From: Vampirovibrionales bacterium | GTDB lineage: Bacteria > Cyanobacteriota > Vampirovibrionia > Vampirovibrionales > Vampirovibrionaceae | NCBI GenBank assembly: GCA_029866025.1 | Contig: JARXAD010000013.1 | Span: forward strand, 124,001-188,000 | Direction: 5' to 3' | Length of the DNA: 64,000 nucleotides | Part shown: in pieces, positions 49,694 to 58,527 of the stretch | How the letters are laid out: the number at the start of each line of letters is the position of its first letter | Numbering within the stretch: the first letter of the stretch is position 1 | The notes under the pieces: model-generated | The model's input: the letters and a program-made list of their open reading frames with translations, nothing else | What the model was told of the DNA's origin: nothing | Databases searched by the model: none | Program-made: the position numbers and the translations under genes

Positions 49694-50701
49694 ATGTTGG
49701 CTCAACGATTTTTACAAGCAACAGTGATGCTGGCAGGGGTAGCTCTTCTTTTCTCCCTAACAGGCTGTACTCAAGCGACCTCCGTTAAAGATGCTCGCTT
49801 GGCGGCGGCACCCGTGCTGGATTCGGCTCAGACCCAATTGGATTTTGACTATCCTTCGCGCCCTCCCTCTCTAAAGCAGGGCAAAGAAATTTTTGTGGCT
49901 CAGTGTGCGGCTTGCCACGCTCCAAGTTTTTTCCAACAGCCTAAAGTTCAAAAAGATTTTTTATACGCAACGCCCATTGATTTGTACATTTTGCTAACCA
50001 CCGGTAAGGCGCCTGCACTCAAGCAAGAGACTAACACGCGTAAGACCATTGTATTGGCCAGTAGTCATCCTTCCTTCCGCGATAAATTATCGCGTGATGA
50101 GCGTTGGGCCGTGTTGTTTTATGCACGGCACTTGGCTGGCGCTAGCGATATTCAGCACGCCGCGACGGGCAATGACCCTGATATTGCTGCGGTGTATGGT
50201 GCCAACTGTGCCGTGTGTCATGGCAAAAAAGGGCATGCCAATGGCCCTTTGCACACCGGTCACCCCAGTAAGCACGAGCTAAACGGTGGTAAGGTTCATA
50301 CGGGTCTTTTTTATCCGGCTCCGGCGCGCTTTACTCAGTACGATCGTGTGTTTAACCGGACCGATGCCCAGTGGTTCCAGTATTTGGTGGAAGGCATTTA
50401 CCCGTCGGGTATGCCCGCGTGGCTAGGCAACCAAGATAAAGACAGCGGATATGTGTTTGATGAAAAACTGTTGTGGATGCTGGTAAAACACGTGCGTTTA
50501 TTAGCTTTAAATCCCGATTTAGACGTGGATGAGCCAACCCCTTCTGGTTTGGTGCCTGCTAAGGCGGATCAACCTTATACCAATCCCCTCATTCCTCCGG
50601 TTACCAAAGTGGTTCACTTTGATTACCGTGGGAAGCACACCACGGACTATTTTGATAACCAAAAATCCAATATGTCTTGGGTTAATGGATCTCACCAGTA
50701 A
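49694..50701 (+). CDS. diheme c-type cytochrome lipoprotein
   Basis: LLFSLTGC lipobox; CAACHAP and CAVCHGKKGH heme motifs. Confidence 0.85.
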   Translation: MLAQRFLQATVMLAGVALLFSLTGCTQATSVKDARLAAAPVLDSAQTQLDFDYPSRPPSLKQGKEIFVAQCAACHAPSFFQQPKVQKDFLYATPIDLYILLTTGKAPALKQETNTRKTIVLASSHPSFRDKLSRDERWAVLFYARHLAGASDIQHAATGNDPDIAAVYGANCAVCHGKKGHANGPLHTGHPSKHELNGGKVHTGLFYPAPARFTQYDRVFNRTDAQWFQYLVEGIYPSGMPAWLGNQDKDSGYVFDEKLLWMLVKHVRLLALNPDLDVDEPTPSGLVPAKADQPYTNPLIPPVTKVVHFDYRGKHTTDYFDNQKSNMSWVNGSHQ

Positions 50702-50732
50702 TACGGTTGCCTTTTGTTGAAAGTTTGACGTG

Positions 50733-51377
50733 ATGGATCGTAGAGCCTTTCTGAAACTCTTACTCAGCCTCCCGGTTATCGGGGGCTTGGGTTTGTTTGC
50801 TTCTCCTTTGCTGCGGTATTTAAGGCCCAGTTTGGGCCCATTGGCTGCCACTCGTGTGGATACCAGTAATGGTTTACTAAAAACCAGTGGTAGCAAAGGG
50901 CTTTTTACTCCGGGCGATGAGCCTCAGCGTGAAAAAGAAGTGGTATTTAAATTATCGGATTTTGTAAAAACGTGGGATTCTCAAACTTTTACCTTTGGCC
51001 AGCGCAGCAAAGAATTTACCTTTAAGCAGTTTCAATCGGTTCGTATTCCTGGTTTTGTGGTACGTATGCCTGATAAAGACGGGCAGATGGATTTCTCGGT
51101 GGTGAGTCGTATTTGTCCTCATATGGGCTGCGTGTTTAACTATATTTTGCCAGAACAAGCCAAAGAGTATAACTATGCGCAGGCTGCTACCCCTCTGTAT
51201 GCCTGCCCATGCCACTTAAGTGTGTATGATCCGCTGCAAGGGCAGTTGGTAGACGGAAAAAATGTAATGGGAAAAGTGGTCAGTGGTCCTGCGCCTCGTC
51301 CGCCCCGCCATTTTGAGTGGAATATTCGCGGAGATGAACTGGTGATTGTGGCGGTTGAAACCGGAGGCATTAGCTAG
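50733..51377 (+). CDS. Rieske [2Fe-2S] protein of cytochrome bc complex
   Basis: N-terminal RRAFLKLL; CPHMGCVFNY ... CPCHLSVYDP. Confidence 0.93.
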   Translation: MDRRAFLKLLLSLPVIGGLGLFASPLLRYLRPSLGPLAATRVDTSNGLLKTSGSKGLFTPGDEPQREKEVVFKLSDFVKTWDSQTFTFGQRSKEFTFKQFQSVRIPGFVVRMPDKDGQMDFSVVSRICPHMGCVFNYILPEQAKEYNYAQAATPLYACPCHLSVYDPLQGQLVDGKNVMGKVVSGPAPRPPRHFEWNIRGDELVIVAVETGGIS

Positions 51378-51381
51378 CTTT

Positions 51382-52944
51382 ATGCAGGCTGTTATTACAT
51401 CTCTACAAAATACGGTAAAGGCTCAGGGCCAACAGCTTCTTGCCGAGCTAAATCCTCTGGTATTAGTGCCGAAAATTTTTGATTTTATCAAGTCACGCTT
51501 GGAAAAAATTGATTTTTTTGATGAGACCAAAGTGGCTCTTCAAAAAGACTCGCCTTGGTATCAGCTGGGCGGCATGTTTTACATGGCGTGGGTTGTTGTC
51601 TTGGTGACGGGTATTTTATTGATTGCCGTGTATTTGCCCACCATCGATCAGGCCTACAACTCGGTTAATGTTCTTAGCGAAAACTTTTTTGGTTCGGTGC
51701 TGCGCGGCATGCATAAGTATGGTGGAGACGCCATGATTATTGCTGCCACCCTGCGGGTATACCGCATGTGGTTTACGGCAGAATATAAAAACAAAGGTGA
51801 ATTTACCTTTATTCTTTCCATTATTTTATTGCTAGTGGCCATGTATTCGGGTCTTAGCGGCTATTTACTAATTTGGAACCAACGTGCTTTTTGGGCCACC
51901 AAGGTTTTTGCCACGTTCCCCACCTACCTCGATATCATGCCCAAAGTTTGGTATTGGCCGTGGGAAGGCAATGTGTTGGTGAATGGGCGCACTTGGTTTT
52001 TACCCAACCTCATTGGATCGGTTACTAAAATTATTGGGGATGTAACCCACCAAGGGGTCACTACTTCTCAGGCGTTAATGGGCGGTAGTTCCATTGGCCA
52101 GGCCACCATGACACGCTTTTTTGCTTTGCACTTTGCGTTGTCGGTGCTTTTGTTGATTGTGACCGAACTCTATTTCTATAAGAATCGTTTAAAGCGTATT
52201 AACCTAACCACAGGCGTAAAGTGGCTGTTGGTGGGTATGATTTGCTTTGTGGCCATTATTTTCCCTGCCGAAAGTGGATCACGGGCCAATCCAGAAGTCA
52301 CACCCCTGCCGATTTTGTCGGATTGGTATTTTTTGGCGCTGTATCAAATGCTTAAGTATATGGATCCTTATTGGGCCACGATTTGGACCTTGGGTGTGCC
52401 CTTTGTGACCATTGCCATTATGTTTTTGGATTGGGGACCGGAACGTAACCCTTGGAAACGTCCCATTCCTACCAGCATTTGTATTATGGCCATCATTCAA
52501 TTCATCGTCTTCTCGTTGCTGATTATCGCCAACCAGGCCAACTTGGATCGAGATCCGCCGTATTGGTACGCCAGCATGGTGCTGTTTATTACCATTGGTC
52601 AGTTTTGGCACTGGTCGTTGTATCGTCAGTGGTTCCCTATGGCGGTGTGGATTGGTTTTAACCTGGTGTCGGCTACTTTCTACCTATGGTTTTGGCACGT
52701 GCAAGCCGATCCGTGGTTGGCCATTTGGTTCAACACGGAAGTGCTCCACAATGCCGCTTACGTTATTCCAGCCGCCATTAAAAGTACTATGACCTCGGAA
52801 GGCTTGAACTGGACCAACCTTTACTGGAACTTTGTTTGGGCTGGGTTTGCCTATTTGCAAGCACTAGTGGGTGGATTGGTGATGCTAACTACGGGTAAAA
52901 ACCCCATTCCTATGGGTGGCACCTTACCGGAGGTTAAAGCGTAG
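51382..52944 (+). CDS. cytochrome b (fused b6 + subunit IV type), apparent loss of heme bH ligands
   Basis: RGMHKYGGDAM..., RFFALHFALS..., ILSDWYFLALYQMLKYMDPYW; start at 51382 after Rieske stop. Confidence 0.88.
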   Translation: MQAVITSLQNTVKAQGQQLLAELNPLVLVPKIFDFIKSRLEKIDFFDETKVALQKDSPWYQLGGMFYMAWVVVLVTGILLIAVYLPTIDQAYNSVNVLSENFFGSVLRGMHKYGGDAMIIAATLRVYRMWFTAEYKNKGEFTFILSIILLLVAMYSGLSGYLLIWNQRAFWATKVFATFPTYLDIMPKVWYWPWEGNVLVNGRTWFLPNLIGSVTKIIGDVTHQGVTTSQALMGGSSIGQATMTRFFALHFALSVLLLIVTELYFYKNRLKRINLTTGVKWLLVGMICFVAIIFPAESGSRANPEVTPLPILSDWYFLALYQMLKYMDPYWATIWTLGVPFVTIAIMFLDWGPERNPWKRPIPTSICIMAIIQFIVFSLLIIANQANLDRDPPYWYASMVLFITIGQFWHWSLYRQWFPMAVWIGFNLVSATFYLWFWHVQADPWLAIWFNTEVLHNAAYVIPAAIKSTMTSEGLNWTNLYWNFVWAGFAYLQALVGGLVMLTTGKNPIPMGGTLPEVKA

Positions 52945-53321
52945 TGACTTCCGTACCAACCACATCTGCGGGTGATACCCACACGGCTTCTTTGGGAATT
53001 TCCAAGGTGGTTTGGTGGGCTGTGTTTATTGCCGATTCGCTGTTGATGTCTCATTGGTTGCAACAGTTTAAGCTTTTTACCCTAACCCCAGGCATGGGAT
53101 CGGGTCTTTCTCTGGCTGGGTTTAGTGTGGCTTTTATTCTCGCTACGTCGGTGCTTGTGTATGATGGCTACGCGAAAGAATGGGGTAAAGGAACGATTCG
53201 TAATACGATTCCTTGGTTTGAATCGGTGGTTCGCTGGCAGTTGATGCGCCATTCGTTGGCAGCTCCTCCTCAGGCTGCTCCTACTTCCGTGTCTTTGTCT
53301 TCAATGGAAACGACCGTATGA
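52944..53321 (+). CDS. membrane protein of bc operon, unknown function
   Basis: GTG start overlapping cyt b stop; two TM segments. Confidence 0.65.
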   Translation: MTSVPTTSAGDTHTASLGISKVVWWAVFIADSLLMSHWLQQFKLFTLTPGMGSGLSLAGFSVAFILATSVLVYDGYAKEWGKGTIRNTIPWFESVVRWQLMRHSLAAPPQAAPTSVSLSSMETTV

Positions 53322-53626
53322 CTTCTCCTCTTAAAACCGTTGTGGCTGTGTTGTGCGTTTTAGGTGCCGTTTTTGTTGGCTTACCCTTAATGGTGGTAAG
53401 CGAATTGCAAACCAACACAGCAGCCACCTTGGATTTTGCCAGTATCTACTCGTTGGGTTCTGCTGCCACTCTTCAACTCCCTGCCATTAGTCACATGATT
53501 ACGGCAGGCCTAAAGCCTTATTGTGTAGGCTTTGGCGCTGTTTTGTTTTTGGTAGCCATCGCCTTGGTGTTGCTGGATGGTGAAGACAAGATTGCCACTC
53601 TCAAAGGCTCGGATACCGACGCCTAA
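53318..53626 (+). CDS. membrane protein of bc operon, unknown function
   Basis: ATGA overlap with upstream gene; two TM segments. Confidence 0.65.
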   Translation: MTSPLKTVVAVLCVLGAVFVGLPLMVVSELQTNTAATLDFASIYSLGSAATLQLPAISHMITAGLKPYCVGFGAVLFLVAIALVLLDGEDKIATLKGSDTDA

Positions 53627-53681
53627 CGCTTCAATTCTCTCTCGTTTTAATGCTCGACCTCTGGAAAACAGGACCGCCTAT

Positions 53682-54845
53682 ATGACGACCTACGTAGAAG
53701 CCATTCAAAAAAGCCTCGTGTTGCCCCTGGAAAAAGTGGCCAACAAGGTATTTACCCAAAAATACAACCCGCTTTATTACCACGGCGCCTTGCCGAATCT
53801 GTTTTTATGGGCCCTGTTTCTCACGGGCTTGTTGTTGCTGGTGTACTACCAGGCCACGCTGTCTACCGCTTATGCCAGTATGAAATACATCACCTATCAG
53901 GCTCCCTTTGGGAATGCTATCCGGTCTATTCACCGCTATGCGGCGGACGGTATGATGATTTTTGTTCTGATCCACTTGTTCCGAGTGTGGTTTACGGATC
54001 GTTATCGTGAATATCGCATTATTCCCTGGATTTCAGGCATCGTTCTTTTCACGGTCCTTTTCTTAGTGGGCTTGACGGGTTACATGCTGATTTGGGATCA
54101 AGATGCTGTTGCCTTAACCAACGTTACCATTAACCTGTTGCGCTCGTTTCCTGTGATCGGGACTGGTTTGGCTGGTTTTATGCTGGCCACGGATTTAAGC
54201 GGATCGAGCTTGATTACGGATTACACCATCACCCGGATGTTGGTGCTCCACTTGGGCATTCCGTTGTTGATGATGTTCTTGTTGTGGTGGCATTACCTGC
54301 GTATTACGCGGCCTGTGACTGATGCCCCACTGGCCTTGGTGCTGATGATGGTGGGTGGTTTGCTACTGGTGGCCGGTGCCGCGCCGGTGGTGCTGGGTGA
54401 TATGGCCCCTCCAGACTTCGCTGTGGTTGCTAAATCCATTCACCTGGATGGGTTGTATGCTTGGCCCCAACAATTGGCCTTGGCCGGCTGGAACATGGGC
54501 GTGATTTGGTTAATGGTGCTGGCTGTTCCTGTGGGCTTGTTTGTATTGCCTTATCTTCAAAAAAAGGCGCTTCGCGGCCAGTTTGCTCGTGTGGTGGCGG
54601 ACAATTGTACTGGCTGCTCTTTGTGTTACAACGATTGCCCTTATGAAGCCATTACCATGGTGGACCGCAATGATGGCAGCCGCTTTAAACGTTTGGCAAC
54701 GGTAAACCCAGAGCATTGCGCTAATTGTGGCTTGTGCGTGGGTGCCTGTGCTTTTAAAGCCATTGATATTCCTCGTTGTGAATCGAAAGACGTTCTGGCT
54801 GAAATTGAAGCGGCCTTGGCAGGTCAGTCGTTGGCATCGGCATAG
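53682..54845 (+). CDS. short cytochrome b fused to C-terminal 2x[4Fe-4S] ferredoxin domain
   Basis: IHRYAADGMMIFVLIHLFRVWF and VLHLGIPLLMMFLLWWHYLRI (four His), then CTGCSLCYNDCP and CANCGLCVGACAF. Confidence 0.9.
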   Translation: MTTYVEAIQKSLVLPLEKVANKVFTQKYNPLYYHGALPNLFLWALFLTGLLLLVYYQATLSTAYASMKYITYQAPFGNAIRSIHRYAADGMMIFVLIHLFRVWFTDRYREYRIIPWISGIVLFTVLFLVGLTGYMLIWDQDAVALTNVTINLLRSFPVIGTGLAGFMLATDLSGSSLITDYTITRMLVLHLGIPLLMMFLLWWHYLRITRPVTDAPLALVLMMVGGLLLVAGAAPVVLGDMAPPDFAVVAKSIHLDGLYAWPQQLALAGWNMGVIWLMVLAVPVGLFVLPYLQKKALRGQFARVVADNCTGCSLCYNDCPYEAITMVDRNDGSRFKRLATVNPEHCANCGLCVGACAFKAIDIPRCESKDVLAEIEAALAGQSLASA

Positions 54846-54893
54846 TTCTCTTTGTTGTATTTGTTTTCCCATTGCTTTGATTAGGTGATTGCC

Positions 54894-55337
54894 ATGATGG
54901 CTACAGAAACACTGTCGGTAAATGCGGCTCCCCCCGCTGAGGCGTTGCCCCCCATCCGTTTGATTGGGTTGGTATGCGAGCGAAGCGTGGAGCTGGAAGA
55001 TCGGTTGAATGCCGACGGGCGTCTGTTAGATGATCCCAGCGTTAAAATCATTTTGGTGCCGTGCAGCGGTATTATTCAGCCTCTCATGATGGAGACTTCC
55101 TTGAAAAATGGTGCCCAAGGCTGCTTTGCTACGGGGTGCCGCATTGGAGACTGCCACTACCGGGAAGGCAACAAGTTTTTGCAAGAGCGCCTTTTGGGAC
55201 AGCGTATGCCCAAACTAAAGCCCACCGTTGATAAACGCCGTATTGAGGCCTATTGGCTTTCGGCTGTGGAGTATGACGAGTTCCGTGAACTGATTGAGTC
55301 CTTTCAATCCACAGTGTCTTCCATACCCGCTTCCTAG
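54894..55337 (+). CDS. MvhD/FlpD-like iron-sulfur protein (hydrogenase delta-subunit family)
   Basis: VPCSGIIQPLMMETSLKNGAQGCFATGCRIGDCHYREGNKFLQERL. Confidence 0.85.
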   Translation: MMATETLSVNAAPPAEALPPIRLIGLVCERSVELEDRLNADGRLLDDPSVKIILVPCSGIIQPLMMETSLKNGAQGCFATGCRIGDCHYREGNKFLQERLLGQRMPKLKPTVDKRRIEAYWLSAVEYDEFRELIESFQSTVSSIPAS

Positions 55338-55374
55338 TTTTTTGTCTCTTTCTTAACAATAAAGGGTATGACCC

Positions 55375-55512
55375 ATGGCCAAGCAGCCTGTCAATAGTGC
55401 CGATACCAAACAACAGGATGTAAGCCTGTTCCTCAATAAAATCTTCTTTTTTCTCCTGTTTTTTATTTTGTTGGTGATGATTGCCAGTTTTGGAATTATT
55501 GCCGAGGTCTAA
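55375..55512 (+). CDS. small single-TM protein
   Basis: 45 aa: MAKQPVNSADTKQQDVSLFLNKIFFFLLFFILLVMIASFGIIAEV. Confidence 0.45.
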   Translation: MAKQPVNSADTKQQDVSLFLNKIFFFLLFFILLVMIASFGIIAEV

Positions 55513-55567
55513 TGCTTAGGTTTAACGTGGGGCGGGCTATCCTCCCTTCGCGCTTAGGGTGTGGTGT

Positions 55568-56101
55568 ATGGATAGCCGTCTGATCACATGCCGTTTTGCA
55601 ACCTCTGCAGACATTGGCTTTATCCAAGCTACCGTGCGCTGCAGTTGGGAAACCCACTTTAAAGCGTTTTTAACAGATGACCACATCCGCTTTGACATGC
55701 AGCGCGAATATGGGGATGCGGTGTTAAGGCAGCATCTGGATGGAGGTCCGCAGACATTTTGGATTGCTCAGGATGCTGTTACCGCAATTCCTCTTGGTTT
55801 TGTGGCGACGGAACGACTTGAGCAGGGTGAAATAGCCACCTTGATGATTCATAAGGTGTATTTGGATGCTCAGTTAACGGGGCAAGGCATTGGGTCTCAA
55901 CTCATGGCTTGGCTTCGCTCCTATGCGGTTCAACTGGGGTGTTCTCAGTTGATGTTGATGGTGAACCGGTACAATCGAGCCAAAAACTTTTATGAAGCCC
56001 ATGGCTTTGTGATTACTGAAGAAACGGACACGCAGGTAGGAGAAAGCGAGACCGGTGAGACCTATTGGCGAAATGACTACCGAATGGTTTCGGTCTTGTA
56101 G
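55568..56101 (+). CDS. GNAT family N-acetyltransferase
   Basis: KVYLDAQLTGQGIGSQLMAWLRSYA...NRYNRAKNFYEAHGF. Confidence 0.88.
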   Translation: MDSRLITCRFATSADIGFIQATVRCSWETHFKAFLTDDHIRFDMQREYGDAVLRQHLDGGPQTFWIAQDAVTAIPLGFVATERLEQGEIATLMIHKVYLDAQLTGQGIGSQLMAWLRSYAVQLGCSQLMLMVNRYNRAKNFYEAHGFVITEETDTQVGESETGETYWRNDYRMVSVL

Positions 56102-56239
56102 GGTGTTTTTTGCCTTGTTTGGCGTTTTAGGGAAGGGCTACTTGAAGCAGGGCTGTGTTTACCGTATAACAATAAGTCCTCTTAAGTTACCTGTTAATGG
56201 GGAGTTCATCCCCTGTTCCGCCTCTAAGGATTTTTATTC

Positions 56240-56668
56240 ATGGTCATTATTCGCCTGAAACGCCAAGGCCGCAAAAAACACCCGTTTTACCGTGTGGTGG
56301 TTACGGATAGCCGTAATCGTCGTGATGGCGAACCTATTCAAGAGTTGGGTTACTACAACCCCATGAGCAAAGAATTAAAGCTGGACAAGGTGTCGGCTGT
56401 GGCTTGGATTGCCAAAGGCGCCCAAGTGTCGGATACCGCCAAACGGTTGATTGACAAAGCCCCCGAAAGCGGCGAACTGTTTGTGATTCCTGTCACCAAA
56501 AAGCCACGCTTGTCTAAAAAAGCCAAGGCCAAGCAAGAAGCCGCCAAAGAAGCGGCGAAGATTGAAATTAAAGAAGAGCCTAAAGTGGAAGATGCTCCTG
56601 CTAACGCAGAAGAAGTGGTTGCTGAAACACCCGTAGAGGCCCCTGCTGAAGAAGCGGTGCCTGCTTAG
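56240..56668 (+). CDS. rpsP: 30S ribosomal protein S16 with charged C-terminal extension
   Basis: [41 protein letters not shown]. Confidence 0.96.
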   Translation: MVIIRLKRQGRKKHPFYRVVVTDSRNRRDGEPIQELGYYNPMSKELKLDKVSAVAWIAKGAQVSDTAKRLIDKAPESGELFVIPVTKKPRLSKKAKAKQEAAKEAAKIEIKEEPKVEDAPANAEEVVAETPVEAPAEEAVPA

Positions 56669-56682
56669 TTTTCTCTCAATTT

Positions 56683-56718
56683 AAAAAGCCGCCCCAACAA
56701 TTGCTGGGGCGGCTTTTT
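56683..56718. terminator. bidirectional intrinsic terminator
   Basis: AAAAAGCCGCCCCAACAATTGCTGGGGCGGCTTTTT. Confidence 0.9.
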
Positions 56719-56721
56719 ATT

Positions 56722-57123
56722 TTATTGTTTATAAATTAGCCTACTTTTTTGATTAACCTTATAAATAGATAATCGTATTGCATCCAGAGTACTTTTTCCT
56801 TTCTCTACGGCTTTTTCAAGGTTGTTAAACTGCTCAGTAGAGAGCTTTTTTAACTGAGCAGGTGTCATTCTTGTTAGTGTAGTCAATGCAGCAATGTTTT
56901 GTTGAGCTTGTAGCTCGGGCGGGATCGTTTTTTTTGAGTTTTGTTTTTTTAATCCCATTACATACCGAGGAATAAAAATTTTCAAAAAAGCAACTTTTTT
57001 CTCTATGGGCGATTTTTGAAAGCTTTTAAGTCCCAACTCTTCTAAAATCGTTTGGGCAAGTCTATCTAGCGGACAAGTATTGTCACCCTCTATTAGTTCC
57101 GCCATATCCCCATCTTTACTCAT
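56722..57123 (-). CDS. hypothetical protein
   Basis: 133 aa ORF upstream of a bidirectional terminator. Confidence 0.5.
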   Translation of the reverse strand: MSKDGDMAELIEGDNTCPLDRLAQTILEELGLKSFQKSPIEKKVAFLKIFIPRYVMGLKKQNSKKTIPPELQAQQNIAALTTLTRMTPAQLKKLSTEQFNNLEKAVEKGKSTLDAIRLSIYKVNQKSRLIYKQ

Positions 57124-57135
57124 AAATAAATCATT

Positions 57136-57330
57136 TTAACCGGTAGCTGTAATAGTAAGTCGGTCAAATGGCAACCCTTTAACTTGCTTAGCCACTTCTG
57201 GTTCTGCAAAGGCTTCCAGTATAGCCTCTTCTAAAGCAGCTTTATCCGATCCGTATCCCTGCTTATATTTCTTTAAGTTTACTTCTACTACTGCGCCAAA
57301 TTGGATTGCGGGGTGGGGGGCGATGTTCAT
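57136..57330 (-). CDS. hypothetical small protein (MNIAPHPAIQFG...)
   Basis: 64 aa ORF immediately upstream of 56722..57123. Confidence 0.5.
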   Translation of the reverse strand: MNIAPHPAIQFGAVVEVNLKKYKQGYGSDKAALEEAILEAFAEPEVAKQVKGLPFDRLTITATG

Positions 57331-57483
57331 TGAGGGAAAACTCCTGTTGATGAGAGGCGAGTGAGAGGGAGAAATAAAGGTTAACTATTTGTTTAAAAGG
57401 CCATCAATACTAAAACCTGCGCCGTGCCCCTGTTGTTATGGCGCTTCTGTAATAATTTGTTACAACTAACGGTGTGTTGTGGG

Positions 57484-58527
57484 CTAATTGTTGGTTTTTT
57501 GCGAACCTACTGTGGCGGCTGCTGTGCTTTTAGAGGCCTTCTCCATGGATTCCAAGGTTTCCATCCCCACCAGCAGGCTTAAATTTTGGCGTGCAGAGAG
57601 GTACTCTTGCTGAGTTTTAATCAAGGCATCATCCAGCCCTGCCGTAAGGGTGCCCGCCAACGGCCCCCACAGTGGGTCACTTTTGTGGCCCGAATCCGAT
57701 GGGTTCAACAGCTCTTGGTAGCGTTGGATTTCTTGCTGACCTTGCTGGGCTAAGGCCAAGCGCTCTTTGGCATGGCGGTAGGTGTAATAGCTGGTAAGCA
57801 GCTGGCTTTGTAACGCTTCCACTTCTTTGGCCAACAGCAACATATCGGCGTCCGTCACAATACTCAGGGGCGATTGCTTGGGGTTCCCCTGCACGAGGTC
57901 ATTCACAATACTGCCACCCACCAAGCCAGCCGGTGTGCCTGTCATCATGGTGCTGGCAGCGCCACCCACGCGGGCCAAGCTTTGAATGAGACGCTTGGAA
58001 AAATCCGTATCGTTGGGGTCTACGCCCACGGCGTTTTTGCGCGACAGCTTTTCAATGGCAAAACGGATGGTGCCGCTGCGTTCTACAGCGGTTTGCCACA
58101 ATACCCCCACATCAGCCAAAGAGTCGGCTTCTTGATCTCGCAGCATGTTATTAATGGCCTGATGCTGGGTGGCCATGGCTGTGGCCAGCGTGGTATCGGT
58201 GGGCGTGGTTGCTACCGATGGTTGGTTTGCCGTAAGAGGAATGGCAGAAGCTGGCTCGGGGGGTGCTATGGGGAGCGGCTTTTGCACCGATACAATTGGG
58301 GCTTTGTGGAGAATCACCTTGGATGGAGACGCGTTGGGTGTTTTGGTGGTCTTGGTAACGGGAGGTTCGTTCACCAACATCTCCGGGGGAACGTCCAGCA
58401 AGGAGGGTAGAATGGCGTATGCCGGTAAGGTGCAGCAGCAAGCGATTACCAGGCCAAGACGCATGGCCACGGCTACCCCTTGCAGGATAATGGCGTTGGC
58501 TACGAAAGGACGCGTATGCCGAGACAT
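57484..58527 (-). CDS. exported protein, paralog of upstream gene
   Basis: Signal-like N-terminus; VLWQTAVERSGTIRFAIEKLSRK and periodic helical region match the 58527..59684 product. Confidence 0.65.
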   Translation of the reverse strand: MSRHTRPFVANAIILQGVAVAMRLGLVIACCCTLPAYAILPSLLDVPPEMLVNEPPVTKTTKTPNASPSKVILHKAPIVSVQKPLPIAPPEPASAIPLTANQPSVATTPTDTTLATAMATQHQAINNMLRDQEADSLADVGVLWQTAVERSGTIRFAIEKLSRKNAVGVDPNDTDFSKRLIQSLARVGGAASTMMTGTPAGLVGGSIVNDLVQGNPKQSPLSIVTDADMLLLAKEVEALQSQLLTSYYTYRHAKERLALAQQGQQEIQRYQELLNPSDSGHKSDPLWGPLAGTLTAGLDDALIKTQQEYLSARQNLSLLVGMETLESMEKASKSTAAATVGSQKTNN

